Assembly (NCBI GenBank): GCA_029891345.1
Contig: CM057000.1
Coordinates: forward strand, 131,347,663 to 131,411,662
Reading direction: 5' to 3'
Source: Dryococelus australis
Lineage: Eukaryota; Arthropoda; Insecta; Phasmatodea; Phasmatidae
DNA: 64,000 bases
In this document: positions 23,111-34,503 of the stretch, piece after piece
Layout of the letters: each line of letters opens with the position of its first letter
Position numbering within the stretch: position 1 is the first letter of the stretch
The notes under the pieces: generated by a model
What the model was told of the DNA's origin: nothing
Databases searched by the model: none
The model's input: only the letters and a program-made list of their open reading frames with translations
Made by a program: the position numbers and the translations under genes

Positions 23111-23769
23111 GGCCTGTCTACAATTGGACTATCCCAACCTGTACTTAGGACAAAGATGTGCTGATTGGTGCACGTGACCCTCTGACGTCATAGCGCTTTC
23201 TCAAGCTGCCGTGTCCCAAGTCAACCTGTGTCCCAAGTTGAAGCATTCGGAAAACTGAACTTTTGTCCGAAGTTGTGTGCTAAACTGATAAGAAATAAGA
23301 ATACTTCAAATACTTTCGCACGCATTCGTGAAATGTTTGCGTTATTAATGTAAACAATGGATGTGCAAGGTGGGCTTTCTCAAAACAAATATGATTAAAT
23401 GCTAATAAATAAATAGGGATGTCTTCGTTCGGTCTGAACAATTTTGTTTGAAGCTAAAACTTTAAAACATTTGGATATCAGTTGGCGAACTTATTAAAAA
23501 TAAAACCGCTTAGGAGTTTATTATTAATAAATATTCATATCAACCATTTCGTAAACATTAAATAATCAATAATACAGCAAATTTAACATCACTGCGTAAC
23601 AAAAAATAATATGCCGAATTTAGTGCGATCTGGTGTCAGATTCTGAAAGCTCACTTCGTACAACGCATTTGTAGACCATATTAGGACGGCGTCAATGTGA
23701 CGTCACTCACTTGACGCCAAGTTTCGGACAATTCCACGTCCACAGGAACGGCCGAATGTGGACACGGCC
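23111..23769. mobile_element. Degraded MITE with GGCC(G)TGTC TIRs
   Basis: Left end GGCCTGTCTACAATTGGAC, right end the imperfect inverse GGCCGAATGTGGACACGGCC. The right end shares GGCCGTGTCC with the element at 62423-63034. TGACGTCA occurs near both ends (about 23183 and 23698). No TSD is obvious. Confidence 0.5.
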
Positions 23770-25640
23770 ATGTGGTTCACGAGTAAGGTCAAGAGTTACG
23801 CAGCAGGGAAGTAATGAGTGTGTATGTGAGGAATGAAGTCGGGGGACTGTGAGGATACCCCGGGTATGAGATCAGTAACCACAGTGTGCTCAGCATGATC
23901 CAGGCAAACGTCACAAATTCCTCCTGTCATCCCATGACACAGAATCAAGCCACAAAGATTCGAGTGATATAAATGTCGGTCGGGACAATGACTAATGTAC
24001 GGTAGAAAGGGACTTTGTTTGTGCGAAGGAAACCGAATTAATTACTATTACTCAGAAGTATGGTGAATTAATTACTTTATGCTCTATTACGTCAATACTA
24101 CTACAATTTTGTGTTGATGGCTAAAAACTAATTAGAAAATAGTGTTAACCTTTTGTATTTTACTAAACATATGACTGCTGATTGCTTCTGAGTTTTCAAA
24201 AGCACCGTTTGTGCGGCATTCCTGCTGTGAAAATGATTGTAGGCAAAGAACATATTATACAATTGAACACTGAAGTTACCTTGTTTTGTGACTTTATTTG
24301 GAGCGAACTTATAAACTGAAAGAAATCAGCAGACAGAATTTTACAGAACAGTTCTGTAATGGCATTATATGCAATTGACAACTAACCTTTAGTACCAGGA
24401 ACAGGGTATTCTGTAATACTAATACTTTACAATCCAGATTGTTAATAGAACTCTCGAAATATTGTTAAAAGTTATTTTGCTATAGGAACCCTCTTCTCTG
24501 TATCGGGAACAGTGTTTTCTGTTGTAGGAACAATACAGATAGTTGTGAATACAATCTTACAGTATTGTAACGATAACGGAACAGATGGCATTACCATATA
24601 CCTTTAACAATATTCGTAGGGTAGTCACAACCAGACTGCTGTCCCTATTTTATCAGTGTTGGAGGGCAACGACTACAGAATTATGGTTCCTACAGCAGCA
24701 TTTTTCTTTCAGTGTAGTCCGCGTACATTCAGTTAACTTGTATGAATGCTCCGTAGGGAGATTATTTAACTGGGAGATTACTTTTCACTGTGAGCCCAGC
24801 CAGCAGTCTCCAACCAAGTCCATCAGCGCAGTTTTTATTTTGGTTACGGCTATTTCCGATACGCATTTGGTGCCAAATTATTGCTCACTCGTTCGGAGCC
24901 ACTTCCTATCAATTTATATAAAATGACCACAGTATGCGAACAGCTCTGCTATGAAAAATTGATGATATTCTGGTAGGCCGTACCATGAGATATACAGTTA
25001 TAAATTGTATCTTATTAACAGCGTTCAATGGATAGGCGGACATGATACAATTTCTAATATTTGCAACCATGTAGAAAAAAAATTTGAGAAGATAGAGTTT
25101 TTTCAGTTTAGTATAAAACTAATATTTATATTTAACAAAGTTATGTGTTATCATCACCTCGCCCTTTCTTTTGCAAGCTTAGTTACGCACATGTAGTACA
25201 AAGCATGTTTTGAAAATTGTATATTTTCTCAAATGAATTAGTATATTACTAGGAACTCGTACCACGTTATGAAGTCTACTAAACCGCACACGTTGGTTAA
25301 AGTGTATTATTTATAAATAATATTCATCAACTCAATTACACTTTTCTTAATTCTTTAAGAAACTTGAAAATAAACTTTGATATAATTTTCACCCCGGTTT
25401 TATGGAGCACAAGACGAACAATAACCATTTGACGCTCCAATTCCCATCTCCTTCCAATCATTAAAAGGAAATACTTTGCATGCTCGTAGCTGTTGCAAAT
25501 ACTCCCATGGTAAACTTGAGGGGATGCGCTGTTTTCACCTGTAGGAGATTCGGGCTTTAAAGCTTTAATTCCTCCAGCAAAACTGTTTTCTGCAAAATGG
25601 GTGTAAGTAGGGGGGGAATAGGGAGTTGTGGGAGAAGAGG
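23770..25640. other. No gene seen
   Basis: AT-rich sequence with short frames on both strands, none with recognisable domains or consistent splice sites. A 113-codon frame starting at 24585 has no protein-like signature beyond its length. Confidence 0.4.
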
Positions 25641-25659
25641 TGTGAGGTGGGGGATTGGT

Positions 25660-26245
25660 GGATTCGTCGCCGCCATCTTGGATGACATCACTGCTACCAT
25701 CTTATATGACCATGACCTTTGGTCGCCATCTTGTTTCTGATCGCCAATTTGTTTATAGAATTTTTTGCTTCATGCTCTGTCATTTCATCTTGTTTCTTCA
25801 TACTATGTCATTCCATCTTGCTACTTTATGTTCTATCATTCCATCTTGTTTCTTCATGCTCTGTCATTCCATTTTGCTACTTCGTGCTGTCATTCCATCT
25901 CGTTACTTCATGCTCTGCCATTCCTCCTTGACTCTCATCCCTTTTTGTACTGCTCATTCCTTCTTTCCTCTTTCCCATCTATTTTCTCTCTTACCTCTCT
26001 CTGCCACCTTCTTCATCCACGATCTACATAGTTCCCTTGTGACTTTCGTTCGACTGCTGTCTGCTAGAGGCGCCAGTGTCGGCCATGTTGTTTGTGACTA
26101 CCAGAGTGTGCCATCCTATTACTCATTCTGTTGCCTGCCTTCCACTCTATTACTCACCTTAATTCGACCCCGCCATCTTGGATGTCGTCTGCTATAGGCA
26201 ACCATTTTGTTTTATCTGCTGTAGGCAGCCATCTTAGGTATCATC
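25660..26245 (+). repeat. CCATCTTG-rich region with 28-33-bp minisatellite core
   Basis: At 25771-25930 about five units of the type CATGCTCTGTCATTCCATCT followed by TGTTTCTT repeat with variation. Around them the motif CCATCTT recurs (near 25673, 25692, 25724, 26174 and 26230), often as GCCATCTTGGATG. A 180-codon frame across it simply reflects the repeat and is not called as a gene. Confidence 0.75.
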
Positions 26246-26261
26246 TGCTGTAGGATATTAG

Positions 26262-27341
26262 CTACATAGTTCCTTTGCCTAAGTCAATGAACAACACACT
26301 AAGGTGTGCATCTGCTGCATGCACATCTCTCACTTCTGTTCGACATCCATCTTTGATTCAAGTTGTCTAGCAACGCTCAGGAGTGCTGCGATAGTTCAAA
26401 AAATTTTCTGGAGGAATGTGAGATCGAACTGCTGGACCTTGGGTACAATGTCGTCTTGACTATCGGAGCAGTAGGGTTTTAAAAGATATCATTTCAGCTC
26501 ACACCTTCTATCATCATCATTCTTTCATTAGAATTTTATTACAAGAATTATTCCACTAGAGTGGACATCTGTCGCATGTGCGTCTCTCGCCTGCGCTCGA
26601 CCACAATATTGTCTCATGTCAATGGACGACATTCTGGGTGGATTAGTTATGATTGACTTAATATTCATTATGTTTAAAATAATATATGTTTTAAATTTAT
26701 GTACGAGAGCAAGTAGGAAAAGGATATGTGTTTAAGTCCGTATAAGATTATTAGCATCGAATAACTTGCAATTTAATGATTTGCTGAATGTAAAAAAATA
26801 TTTTGAATGTGCATACCCCCAAATAGACCATCAAAAGTGCAAAATGAAAAACGCAAAGCATATAAAGAGTATTTACGAATATAAACCAGACAACTTGAAT
26901 CATGATTTCCATAATATTTGAAATACTTTCATATGCCATTTGTAATACAGAAAAATGTTTAAATGTAAGGCCTGTATAGGTTTTAAGCATCAATAATTTA
27001 TATTACCAACTACGGAGTTATACATTTAGTCACCTGCACTCCATTTTTTTGTCACACATTTAAATTATAATAAATATTTTGCACGTGCATACCCCCACAT
27101 AAACCTACAAAGGTATGCAAATGCAAAATTAAAACACGAGCAAGGATCAAATAATTATTATTATTTACCAACACGAACCCAACAAAATAAAAATATATAT
27201 ATATTGCTTTAAATTATTTTTTATTCGCGGCTCATCGAAGCGAAAACGATGTTGATGAAATTATGTCTCTCAAACACACAAATTAAAAAAAATCATCAAA
27301 ATTAGATGACATATTTAGAAGTAGTAAAAACACGCAAACTA
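26262..27341. other. No gene seen
   Basis: AT-rich. Around 26750-27130 two segments share CATACCCCCA and nearby AT-rich words (AATATTTTG), hinting at an old local duplication. Confidence 0.35.
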
Positions 27342-27420
27342 TCACTCTGTAGATGGTATAAAGACATCGCGTAAACACTGCACACTTCCATGCAGGCTTC
27401 GGACCTCCTCCAGAAGGATG
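27342..27420 (-). other. Possible terminal exon, minus strand
   Basis: On the minus strand an acceptor-like AACTGCAG is followed by a frame reading LLEEVRSLHGSVQCLRDVF and ending in TGA at 27342. The open frame extends further upstream, so the exon boundary is uncertain. I recognise no family. Confidence 0.2.
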
Positions 27421-27629
27421 CTGCAGTTAATGTCATACAGCTTAAGTAGACAGAACCACGACGTTGAGATACCAAATAGTCTTCTCGAAGAATGAGGACG
27501 AATCCCTGGACAATAGTGTTTAAAAAAAATAAGATTCTTCACCACCAGCACCGGCAGCAGGACGCGACCGCCTCGTCCGACATATTGTGATCAACTCATG
27601 TCTCGAGAATCCGTAAGGCAGCCAGGTGG

Positions 27630-27773
27630 TCAGCCGATGACGTAGTCGACGTGCATGTCTGGGCGAGTCGAGGGATGACACATTGAGCGAGAGATGCTCC
27701 AGGCGCCAGGATGACGCGCCAGCTCCAGGAGGTCGTGGCCGGCCCCAGCCGAGTCACACACACACACTCTTCC
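27630..27773 (-). other. GC-rich coding-like segment, minus strand
   Basis: A minus-strand acceptor-like CTCTTGTAAAG precedes an open frame containing DSAGAGHDLLELARHPGAW and ending MHVDYVIG then TGA at 27630. GC content is far above the flanks. It is unrecognised and could be an exon or GC-rich non-coding DNA. Confidence 0.22.
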
Positions 27774-27899
27774 CTTTACAAGAGGAATTCAGTTACAGTA
27801 GTGCAAGGTAGTAATTTATTTGTTTTAAATATTGTATACATGTACTTATACTTATTATGTAATATTTATAGTTCTAGAACAGTAAGTTTCTTATGAAAC

Positions 27900-29030
27900 G
27901 AATTACCCACGAATCAGCTACACAAATTAAAGTTTAGATATTGCTCGCTCCAAAATTGGTATTTCTATAAAAAATATGTATGAACTCTGTAATGTCGAGT
28001 AAGGAAGAATCGCAACATATACATTTTAACTATGTGCGTTCTCAGATATTACTCGTCCGAAAACATAAAGAGAAGAGGTTTACCTTAATTGAAAAACTGG
28101 TGTCGTTGTATCATACATACAGAAGACCTGGAAATCACGAAGACATATTCGAGCTATCGATGTGAACTCAACAGAAGCTCAGACCACAAAGATTTTTATG
28201 TATGTTTCCTACCGACCAAGAAAGCAACTCGCAACTTATAATTATTTTAACTACATCCCACCCCCATGAAAAATATCATTATTCATGTAAAACTTCAGAA
28301 TGATAAACATAATTATTTCACATATCGCAATTCTACTTTTCATATTAAATATTTAATTTACCCTGGTGCTGGAGAATAGTGCACCTACCTTACGAATGAG
28401 ATATCGGAGGTTCATTTCCCTAAAGTGTCGCATTTACTTAAGTGAGAGTTTTCTAAACAACAGAGAGGATTCAAAGATGGTAGTAAAACAGATACACATG
28501 CAAATTTGCCATATTGTCCCCAACGCTGAACTAAGGTTTTGGAAAAGTCATCTTTAACTAATGCAAGGAGCTAGCACCTTTAAATTGTATTATAGTGTAT
28601 TTATCATTATAAGCCATATACTTTTGGAAGAAGAAATATTTTATCATTGTTTAATTTTTATATCATGCATCAATTTTGACATACCTACAATCTCAGTGCA
28701 AATATGCGAAAAACTAGGGCAGCTTCCAAGAGAACAACCCGCGGTTCGAGCCCGTCACATCCATTTTATATATGTTTATTACCATACTGATGCAGGTGTA
28801 GATATCAGACTGGTATATGTCAGATCGAGTCCTCATTGTGTCAATTTCATATGGCTTGTACGAAGAATACAAATATCGTACGTTAATTATTGTTTTGGTT
28901 GCACTTCGTCATTAGCTGTAGAGAACAATATACGCACACAATTTCTTATAGTATGATACCTCAGTAGAATAATATAACCGATCCTGGGACAAACGACCGG
29001 CGGCCATACTTCAAGCCAGTGACCGTTGGC
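27900..29030. other. No gene seen; tRNA-like motifs
   Basis: At 28362-28430 a roughly 70-nt segment ends in a B-box-like GGTTCATTTCC, and near 28754 the sequence GCGGTTCGAGCCCG is a perfect B-box. Neither folds convincingly as a whole tRNA by eye, so SINE remnants are more likely. No coding gene is supported. Confidence 0.3.
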
Positions 29031-29033
29031 CGT

Positions 29034-29046
29034 TGACCTTTGACCT
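29034..29046 (-). promoter_or_regulatory. Exact DR1 nuclear-receptor-type motif
   Basis: TGACCTTTGACCT, the complement of AGGTCAAAGGTCA, is a textbook DR1 element. It lies at the edge of a repeat array rich in TGACCTTGA. Function is unknown; the match is seen directly. Confidence 0.5.
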
Positions 29047-29258
29047 CAGAAATCCAAAAATAAATCCAAAACCATTCCAAAAAAATAGTATTAAAACTAT
29101 CAAAAATCATTATTAATTAATTAAAAAGTTTAGTCCACCAGCGGCCATTTTCCCTAACAATTTCACTTTTTTTACCCTAAAAATTTCCCCTTTTCCCTTA
29201 AAATTTCCCGTTTTCCTTTAAAAATTCCAAAAAATAGCAATAAATTCATACAAGTTAA

Positions 29259-29590
29259 AAAGCATATTATGTTACTGACTACCACTACCATATTGGATGT
29301 AGATGACATTAACCTTGATCCCATGACCTTGAAAACAAAAACTTGAGAAAAAATTAATAAAAGTCAATGAGCATATTATGTTAATGACTACCACCATATT
29401 GGATTGAGGTGACCTTGACCTTGACTATGAATGACCTTGAAAACAAAAACTTGAGAAAAAACATGGAAATCAGCAAGCATATCAGCTATTATCACCATAT
29501 TGGGTGCAGGTGACTTGACCTTGATCCCATGACCTTGAGTGACCTTGAAAACTAAAACTGAAGAAAAGATTCACAAAAGTCGGCTAGCAT
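29259..29590 (+). repeat. Roughly 110-bp tandem repeat, three units, rich in TGACCTTGA
   Basis: Each unit runs AGCATATTATGTTA, CTACCACCATATTGGAT, then one to three copies of TGACCTTGA, then AAAACTTGAGAAAA. Units begin near 29260, 29370 and 29483. The complement of the core, TCAAGGTCA, is the extended half-site bound by monomeric orphan receptors such as FTZ-F1 and ERR. Confidence 0.85.
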
Positions 29591-29974
29591 ATTTTTCGAA
29601 TGAGTGCAATTATATGCGAAGCCACTCTACTTCTGCCCTCATGTCTTGCTGGTATTTACTTCATCACATTATACGGCATTCCATAACCACGTGCAACAAA
29701 TAGGTCCTAACAATCCCATGGTCTATGAGATGTTCACTGTTATTTATCCCTAAGAGATCCACTTAAATTTACGATTTCAAGTGCTGTAAATAAAACATTT
29801 TATGATGCTATATGTTCAGCTACAGATATAGAACCAATATATGACCTATGCCAGTAAGCCAGTTTGCAAATCATTAACCCACAGGTAAGATAATTGGTCA
29901 CTGAGGTTCGCAGTGTGCAGTACAGATCAAAAATTACCTTCACGTGAGTAACGTACACAACTTTGTACCCTAAG

Positions 29975-30360
29975 TCTGAATGGGTTAAGCACTTTCGAAA
30001 TAAATCTTCGAAAAATGTCACTACCTCTACCTGCATTTCGTCGGGCACAGTGAATGTTGTGCGCCCAGTTAAATTGGCAACGAAGGAGGGAAAATATCCC
30101 CGCGTTGTTTGACAAATATTTGTGAATACTGAAATCATTTCTTCTCCGTTCTGTTCATTATGCATAAAATGTAAGAATTAGCACATTTGTAAAATATTTA
30201 CATTCATAACAATTCCACAGTTCCACTTGATCAACGACGCATGAATAAAAGATGAGGCCAATTGCAATGTAACGTTTAGGTTTTGGCGGAAAAATACAAA
30301 ATCTGCAATCAAGTAGATCTTAAGCAGGGCTTTCAAAAGTGCTCAGTTTAGTGAATAGCC
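29975..30360 (-). mobile_element. Family-A MITE, copy A4, diverged
   Basis: Recognisable by GTCGGGCACAGTGAATGTTG (family GGGCGCACTGAGTGACATG region), AAATTGGCAACGAAGG, GACGCATGAATAAA, and the end AAGTAGATCTTAAGCAGGGC, TTTCAAAAGTGCTCA, GTGAATAGCC. The left end has decayed. It is the most diverged near-full-length copy. Confidence 0.75.
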
Positions 30361-31656
30361 TATACTAAAGATTACTTTTCGTACGTTAACCAAGAGACGC
30401 TGATAAGTGATAAGTAGGGACCTGCGTAATTCGCGGTATTATTTAAGAACAGGTTGAATTGCAAGTTACTGTGCGACTGACCGACTTCGGTCACTGATCG
30501 GAAATATATCTGGCGCGCATCAGACAACTCTTGGGCCAATAATTCGAGTTCAACAATGGTGTGGCCAATCTCTTTGAAAGGAGATCTAGCAGGTAGGAGA
30601 CGTTGGTTAAAGTGCAGCGGCAAATGAAACCGCGGACTGTTCTCACTCGTTTATAAGGCAGTTGAGTCTATCCTGTCACTGAAAAATAACGCGAATTTTG
30701 CACGTCTCTAGTGATAAGAAATGTGCCTAAGAACTTAACTGTTAGGCGAATTAGCCTGTAGTATTTACAAATTAAAAAATAATTCAGTGGCCATCAAATT
30801 CATAATCGATTATCGGGACACTAAGGCGTACGGCTTTATTTGTGAGTTCGGTATCTACGTTTCTGTTGAGAGTTAAGCATTGAGAGGTTTAGGCTGCAAC
30901 TTAACAGCGACGTCTTGGCACCGGTCATGGGGAAATGAGGCGAAACATTACAAAGAACGGTAATCCGCTGGATATAGTAGAAGCGTCTATAGTAGAAGTT
31001 CACTTACTTAAAATCCATTTTCCCCATCAACCACCGTTGGAAATTTATTTTAATTCCATTTTTGGTTCTTCCAACTTCCTGATCATATCAAACAAAAAAC
31101 ACCAACGCCCATTTGAAAAAAAAAAATCGCCGTCACAGAGAAATTACTGCTTGTAAGAAACCCACCCTACGTAAATCTTTATATCCCGCTAGAAACTCCT
31201 AAGTTCAAAGAAATAGAAACGCTTAATGGTATCGAGCGAATTTCTCAGCAAAAAAACATTCCGCGAATTCAACATCAGCAGTAGCTGGTAACTGCGGGGA
31301 AAAAAAAAAAAACTCCCATCGCACATGTTTAGTCAGACCATAGGAAACTCCCATTGCGGTTTCCACAGGCGTCCCATATGTGAAAGAGATGAACCGGCCG
31401 CTGACTCTCAAGGACTGCCATGAATAATGGCCGCTTTTAATTATCCGCTCTGGGCCGCTCAAAACCCGTTCGGGACTTCTCAGATATTCCGCGGCTTGAA
31501 GCTGCGTTCTGATGGACCGAATTTCTTGATAACGTATAAGCTTAGCCAAACCAAATACGTCACTGAAAACTACGAAAAGGTACCCATTGTCGATGTGTCT
31601 CAGAACCGTTGGGATTGTTACCCGCTGTTATCGGCAAGCGCTCTCGTGGTACTGCG
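30361..31656. other. No gene seen
   Basis: Mixed composition, with two overlapping frames of about 100 codons on opposite strands near 31.3-31.7 kb that partly run into MITE D1. No domain was recognised. Confidence 0.4.
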
Positions 31657-32000
31657 TAGCCCAGTGGTAAATGAATGCCTTCCAGAAGCCCTGCTAAAGT
31701 TCTGCTTCCAGGATATTCCTCCGCCTCGTGCAAACTAAGCTGAACTAAGTCTAGGAAATTTCACTGAAGAACAACGCAACGAATTCGTGCGCACTCATTA
31801 GTAATGATGAGAACTATTTCTAACTAAGTGCTACCAACACACATGTTTTCTCAACTTAACGAGAAGTAAAATACTTTTATACTAATAGAGCTATAAAACG
31901 CTTGCGATACATGGCACATTTAGGAAAGAACTAAATACGTCATACGTAGGGTAATATTTCAAAGATTTGATTTTAAAAAGTGTAACAGCGAGTAGATTAT
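31657..32000 (+). mobile_element. Family-D MITE, copy D1
   Basis: Shares with copy D4 the words ATTCCTCCGCCTCGTGCAAA, CGAATTCGTGCGCACTCA, GCTACCAACACACATGTTTT and ACGTCATAC. The left end (AGCCCAGTGGTAAATGA, then GCCCTGCTAAAG) is a diverged version of the family-A end. The right end (GTAACAGCGAGTAGATTAT) is decayed. Confidence 0.7.
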
Positions 32001-32270
32001 GTGAAGGAATTCGGCTCGTTACACTGTTCGCCATAGATGAACCAGTGTTATAAACCACTGTGCTAATGTTTTGAAAGAGAATCCTTACTCTGCAAGAAGT
32101 GAAACATGTGGCCAGCTTTCCTTATTACGGAACTACTGTACTTCGTAATTCAGAGTTAACTTGGGGCTTGCAATCTCACCCTCCGTCGGAACAACACGAG
32201 ATGGTCGCTGCGAATAGTAAAGACTTGCCGATATCCTCAGCAGAATGTATCAATCATCAACACAAATGCC

Positions 32271-32680
32271 TATAGTCTATTCGCGGTTTCTTCACACTAT
32301 TTGAATCAGGCCTCTGGAAAAATTCCCCATGTATGACGTGTTTGGATGTTTCCTAAATACGTCATGTTTTATACTTGTATTAACATAAAGTGGTTGACTA
32401 TTTTTGGTTGAAATAAACTTTAAAGTATATTTTAAAATTACATTATTTCAGTTGTAACTAATATAAATAAGGACAGAGAGAAAATGGGTGTGTAAGTTAC
32501 GCCTAGTAACAAATAGTTTCTTTTTGTAAAACATTATTACACTGAATGCGCACGAATGCGGTACGTTGGCACTCTGGTGTAATTTTCTGAGCTTTGTTTA
32601 CACGAGGCGGAGGAATATTCTGAAAGTAGATCTTAAGAAGGGCTCCAGAAAAGTTGTAAGTAACCGTGACTGTACTATAT
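32271..32680 (-). mobile_element. Family-D MITE, copy D2
   Basis: Minus-orientation copy running from TATAGTCTATTCGCGGTTT to AAGTAACCGTGACTGTACTA. It contains CCATGTATGACGTG (inverse of the family word) and AGTAGATCTTAAGAAGGGCT, the latter shared with family A. TA-rich bases flank both sides. Confidence 0.7.
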
Positions 32681-33099
32681 AATGATAATTGAAATCGTTG
32701 AATTTACCTGCGGCTTGTGAATGATTATCACAGTAGCAGTGTTTAAGGGGGGCAGCTGGACACCATATACTTTTACTTTTGAGATTAATGTTCGAAAATT
32801 TCACCTTGTTGGGGGATAGAATATAAATTAATTGTATTTTAGAGACGATTTTTGTGGCATTATTCTATAACTTTCGACTTTGTAGCCATTGCCTGTAGAT
32901 AATCACTAATTAATGCCAATTTATTGCACAAGGTAAACAAATAAGGTACTTCATTGATATTACAGTTGTTCAATCATCTGAGTGATATACTACGCCTTGC
33001 CGAAGAATGAATTTTAGTATTGATTGCTGACTAAAAAAAACTGGTATATAATCCTTTCATGGTTACTTCGAACTTTCCTGAAATCCATGCTGAAATTAA

Positions 33100-33445
33100 G
33101 CATTTAGGCTATTCCTTCACGCCATGTAAACAAAGCTTAACCAAGTCTATAAAATTGCAACAAAAGACAACGCGCCGCATTTCAGCGCTCTCAATATCGT
33201 AACACTGGTCATGAGAAATATTTATTACCAGCCATTGCCAAAACACCTATTTTATCCCTGTTATTTAACCATAAAAATGATAAATGAAATATTATGATTC
33301 AATAGTTGAAATACTTTCATGTTTAAAAACATAACCTGTTGGGATACACGACCTATATACGAAACAACCAACCACGTCATACATGGGGTGATTTTTTAAA
33401 GGTTTATCCAAAAACCAAAATGTGATGATACAGCTAGCATACTAT
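33100..33445 (+). mobile_element. Family-D MITE, copy D3, boundaries approximate
   Basis: Matches D4 at AAGTCTATAAAATT, AAAAGACAACGC and CACGTCATACATGGGGTGAT. Both ends are diverged. Confidence 0.6.
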
Positions 33446-33489
33446 AACACCACAGTGATTTCTCTCCCCCTTAATCCCTTATACCTCGG

Positions 33490-33621
33490 TTTTGCACGAA
33501 ATATTTTCATATATATGTATATACAATATATATTATATCATACATATTATATGCTAATATTTATATTATTATTTATAATATATAAAACACTGTATGTACA
33601 ATACATATTTATACATATATA
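33490..33621. repeat. TA-rich low-complexity block, left part
   Basis: ATATA/TATATT-rich sequence that resumes at 34376-34503 and 36010-36235, between the TA-inserting elements. Confidence 0.8.
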
Positions 33622-34182
33622 CACTATCTACCGAAAAGTAATTGGACACCCATGAAGATAGGTAATTCTGTATGTCAGTTGACTTGTGTTTCACGGCCTT
33701 CGGCGTAGGACCGCTGGTGTTTGTCCAAGGTAGCATGAACACAGAGGCATATTGTAACATTCTGGATAATGAAATGCTCCCAACATTGTGGCGTTTTTAC
33801 GGAATGGACCCGTGTTACTTCCAGTACGACAGTGTCAGGTGCCATTTTTCAAGGGCAGTGGTACACCGACAACAATGTTCGCCTACTGGACTGGCCCGCC
33901 CAGAGCCCCGACATCAACCCTATAGAACATCTTTGGGACGAATTGGATCCCCGGATGAGGGCTCGTAAGGCGCGGCCAAAATCCATAGCTCAACTCATGG
34001 AATGGTTGCAAGAGGAATGGCGACGAATCCCCGTGGATGTCCTGCAGACACTCGTAGAGAGCATGCCAGATAGGGTGGCTGCTGTTATAGCCGCAAGAGG
34101 TGGCCCTACAAGATTCTAACTGGGTGACAACCACCGAGCAAACATTGTGGACAGGTGCCCAATTACTTTTTGGTAGATAGTG
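33622..34182 (+). mobile_element. Internally deleted Tc1-like element
   Basis: TIRs CACTATCTACCGAAAAGTAA and inverse ACTTTTTGGTAGATAGTG, flanked by TA at 33620-33621 and 34183-34184. The 561-bp element keeps only the C-terminal half of a Tc1-type transposase, so it could have moved only with help from an intact relative. Confidence 0.92.
33672..34119 (+). pseudogene. Tc1-like transposase, C-terminal fragment
   Basis: The first frame reads FTAFGVGPLVFVQGSMNTEA, then LWRFYGMDPCYFQYD, corresponding to the middle of the DDE catalytic domain (the family has QDDNARCH at the second Asp). A small deletion near 33848 moves reading to another frame with DNNVRLLDWPAQSPDINPIE, which holds the catalytic Glu. 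It ends AARGGPTRF at 34119. The N-terminal DNA-binding domain and first catalytic Asp are missing. It acted as a cut-and-paste transposase and is now inactive. Confidence 0.93.
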
Positions 34183-34191
34183 TATTATATT

Positions 34192-34375
34192 GGCTGTTCA
34201 CGGTAACGTGAGCACTTTTTAAGTCCCTGCTAAATTTTTCCTTTCAATTAATTTCTAACTTTCCGCCACTATAACTCTCGAAATTTAACGTTTGAGACTG
34301 CAATAAAATATATTTATTAGGGGTTAATGCCTTTTGTAAGGGCCTTAAAAACTGCTCACTTTACCGTGAACAGCC
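34192..34375. mobile_element. Short family-A variant, copy S1
   Basis: A 184-bp element with TIRs GGCTGTTCACGGTAACGTGA and inverse CTCACTTTACCGTGAACAGC. The interior (AAGTCCCTGC, AAGGGCCTTAAAAACTG) is unrelated to the long A copies but resembles S2 (55555) and S3 (57252). It lies in TA-rich DNA. Confidence 0.88.
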
Positions 34376-34503
34376 TATATATACACACATATTATATATG
34401 TATGCAATATGTACACATGTAATATATATTATATATGATATATTTATATATTATTATATATAATATAATACATTGTATATAAACTACACATATAATACAT
34501 ATA

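Noticed and set aside
25771-25930. Regular 28-33-bp repeats resembling a CRISPR array
   Set aside because: Units are contiguous and diverged, with no constant repeat plus unique spacer pattern, and the DNA is eukaryotic.
25655-26197. Long open frame of 180 codons rich in Cys, His, Phe and Leu
   Set aside because: It is the translation of a CATCTTG-type minisatellite; two other frames over the same repeat are also open.
28745-28775. Perfect B-box-like GGTTCGAGCCC suggesting a tRNA gene
   Set aside because: No matching A-box or cloverleaf arms at tRNA spacing could be drawn.
28561-28956. 131-codon open frame
   Set aside because: AT-rich wording with random composition and no conserved motif.
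31223-31738. Two frames of about 100 codons on opposite strands
   Set aside because: The plus frame runs into MITE D1; neither has a recognisable domain.
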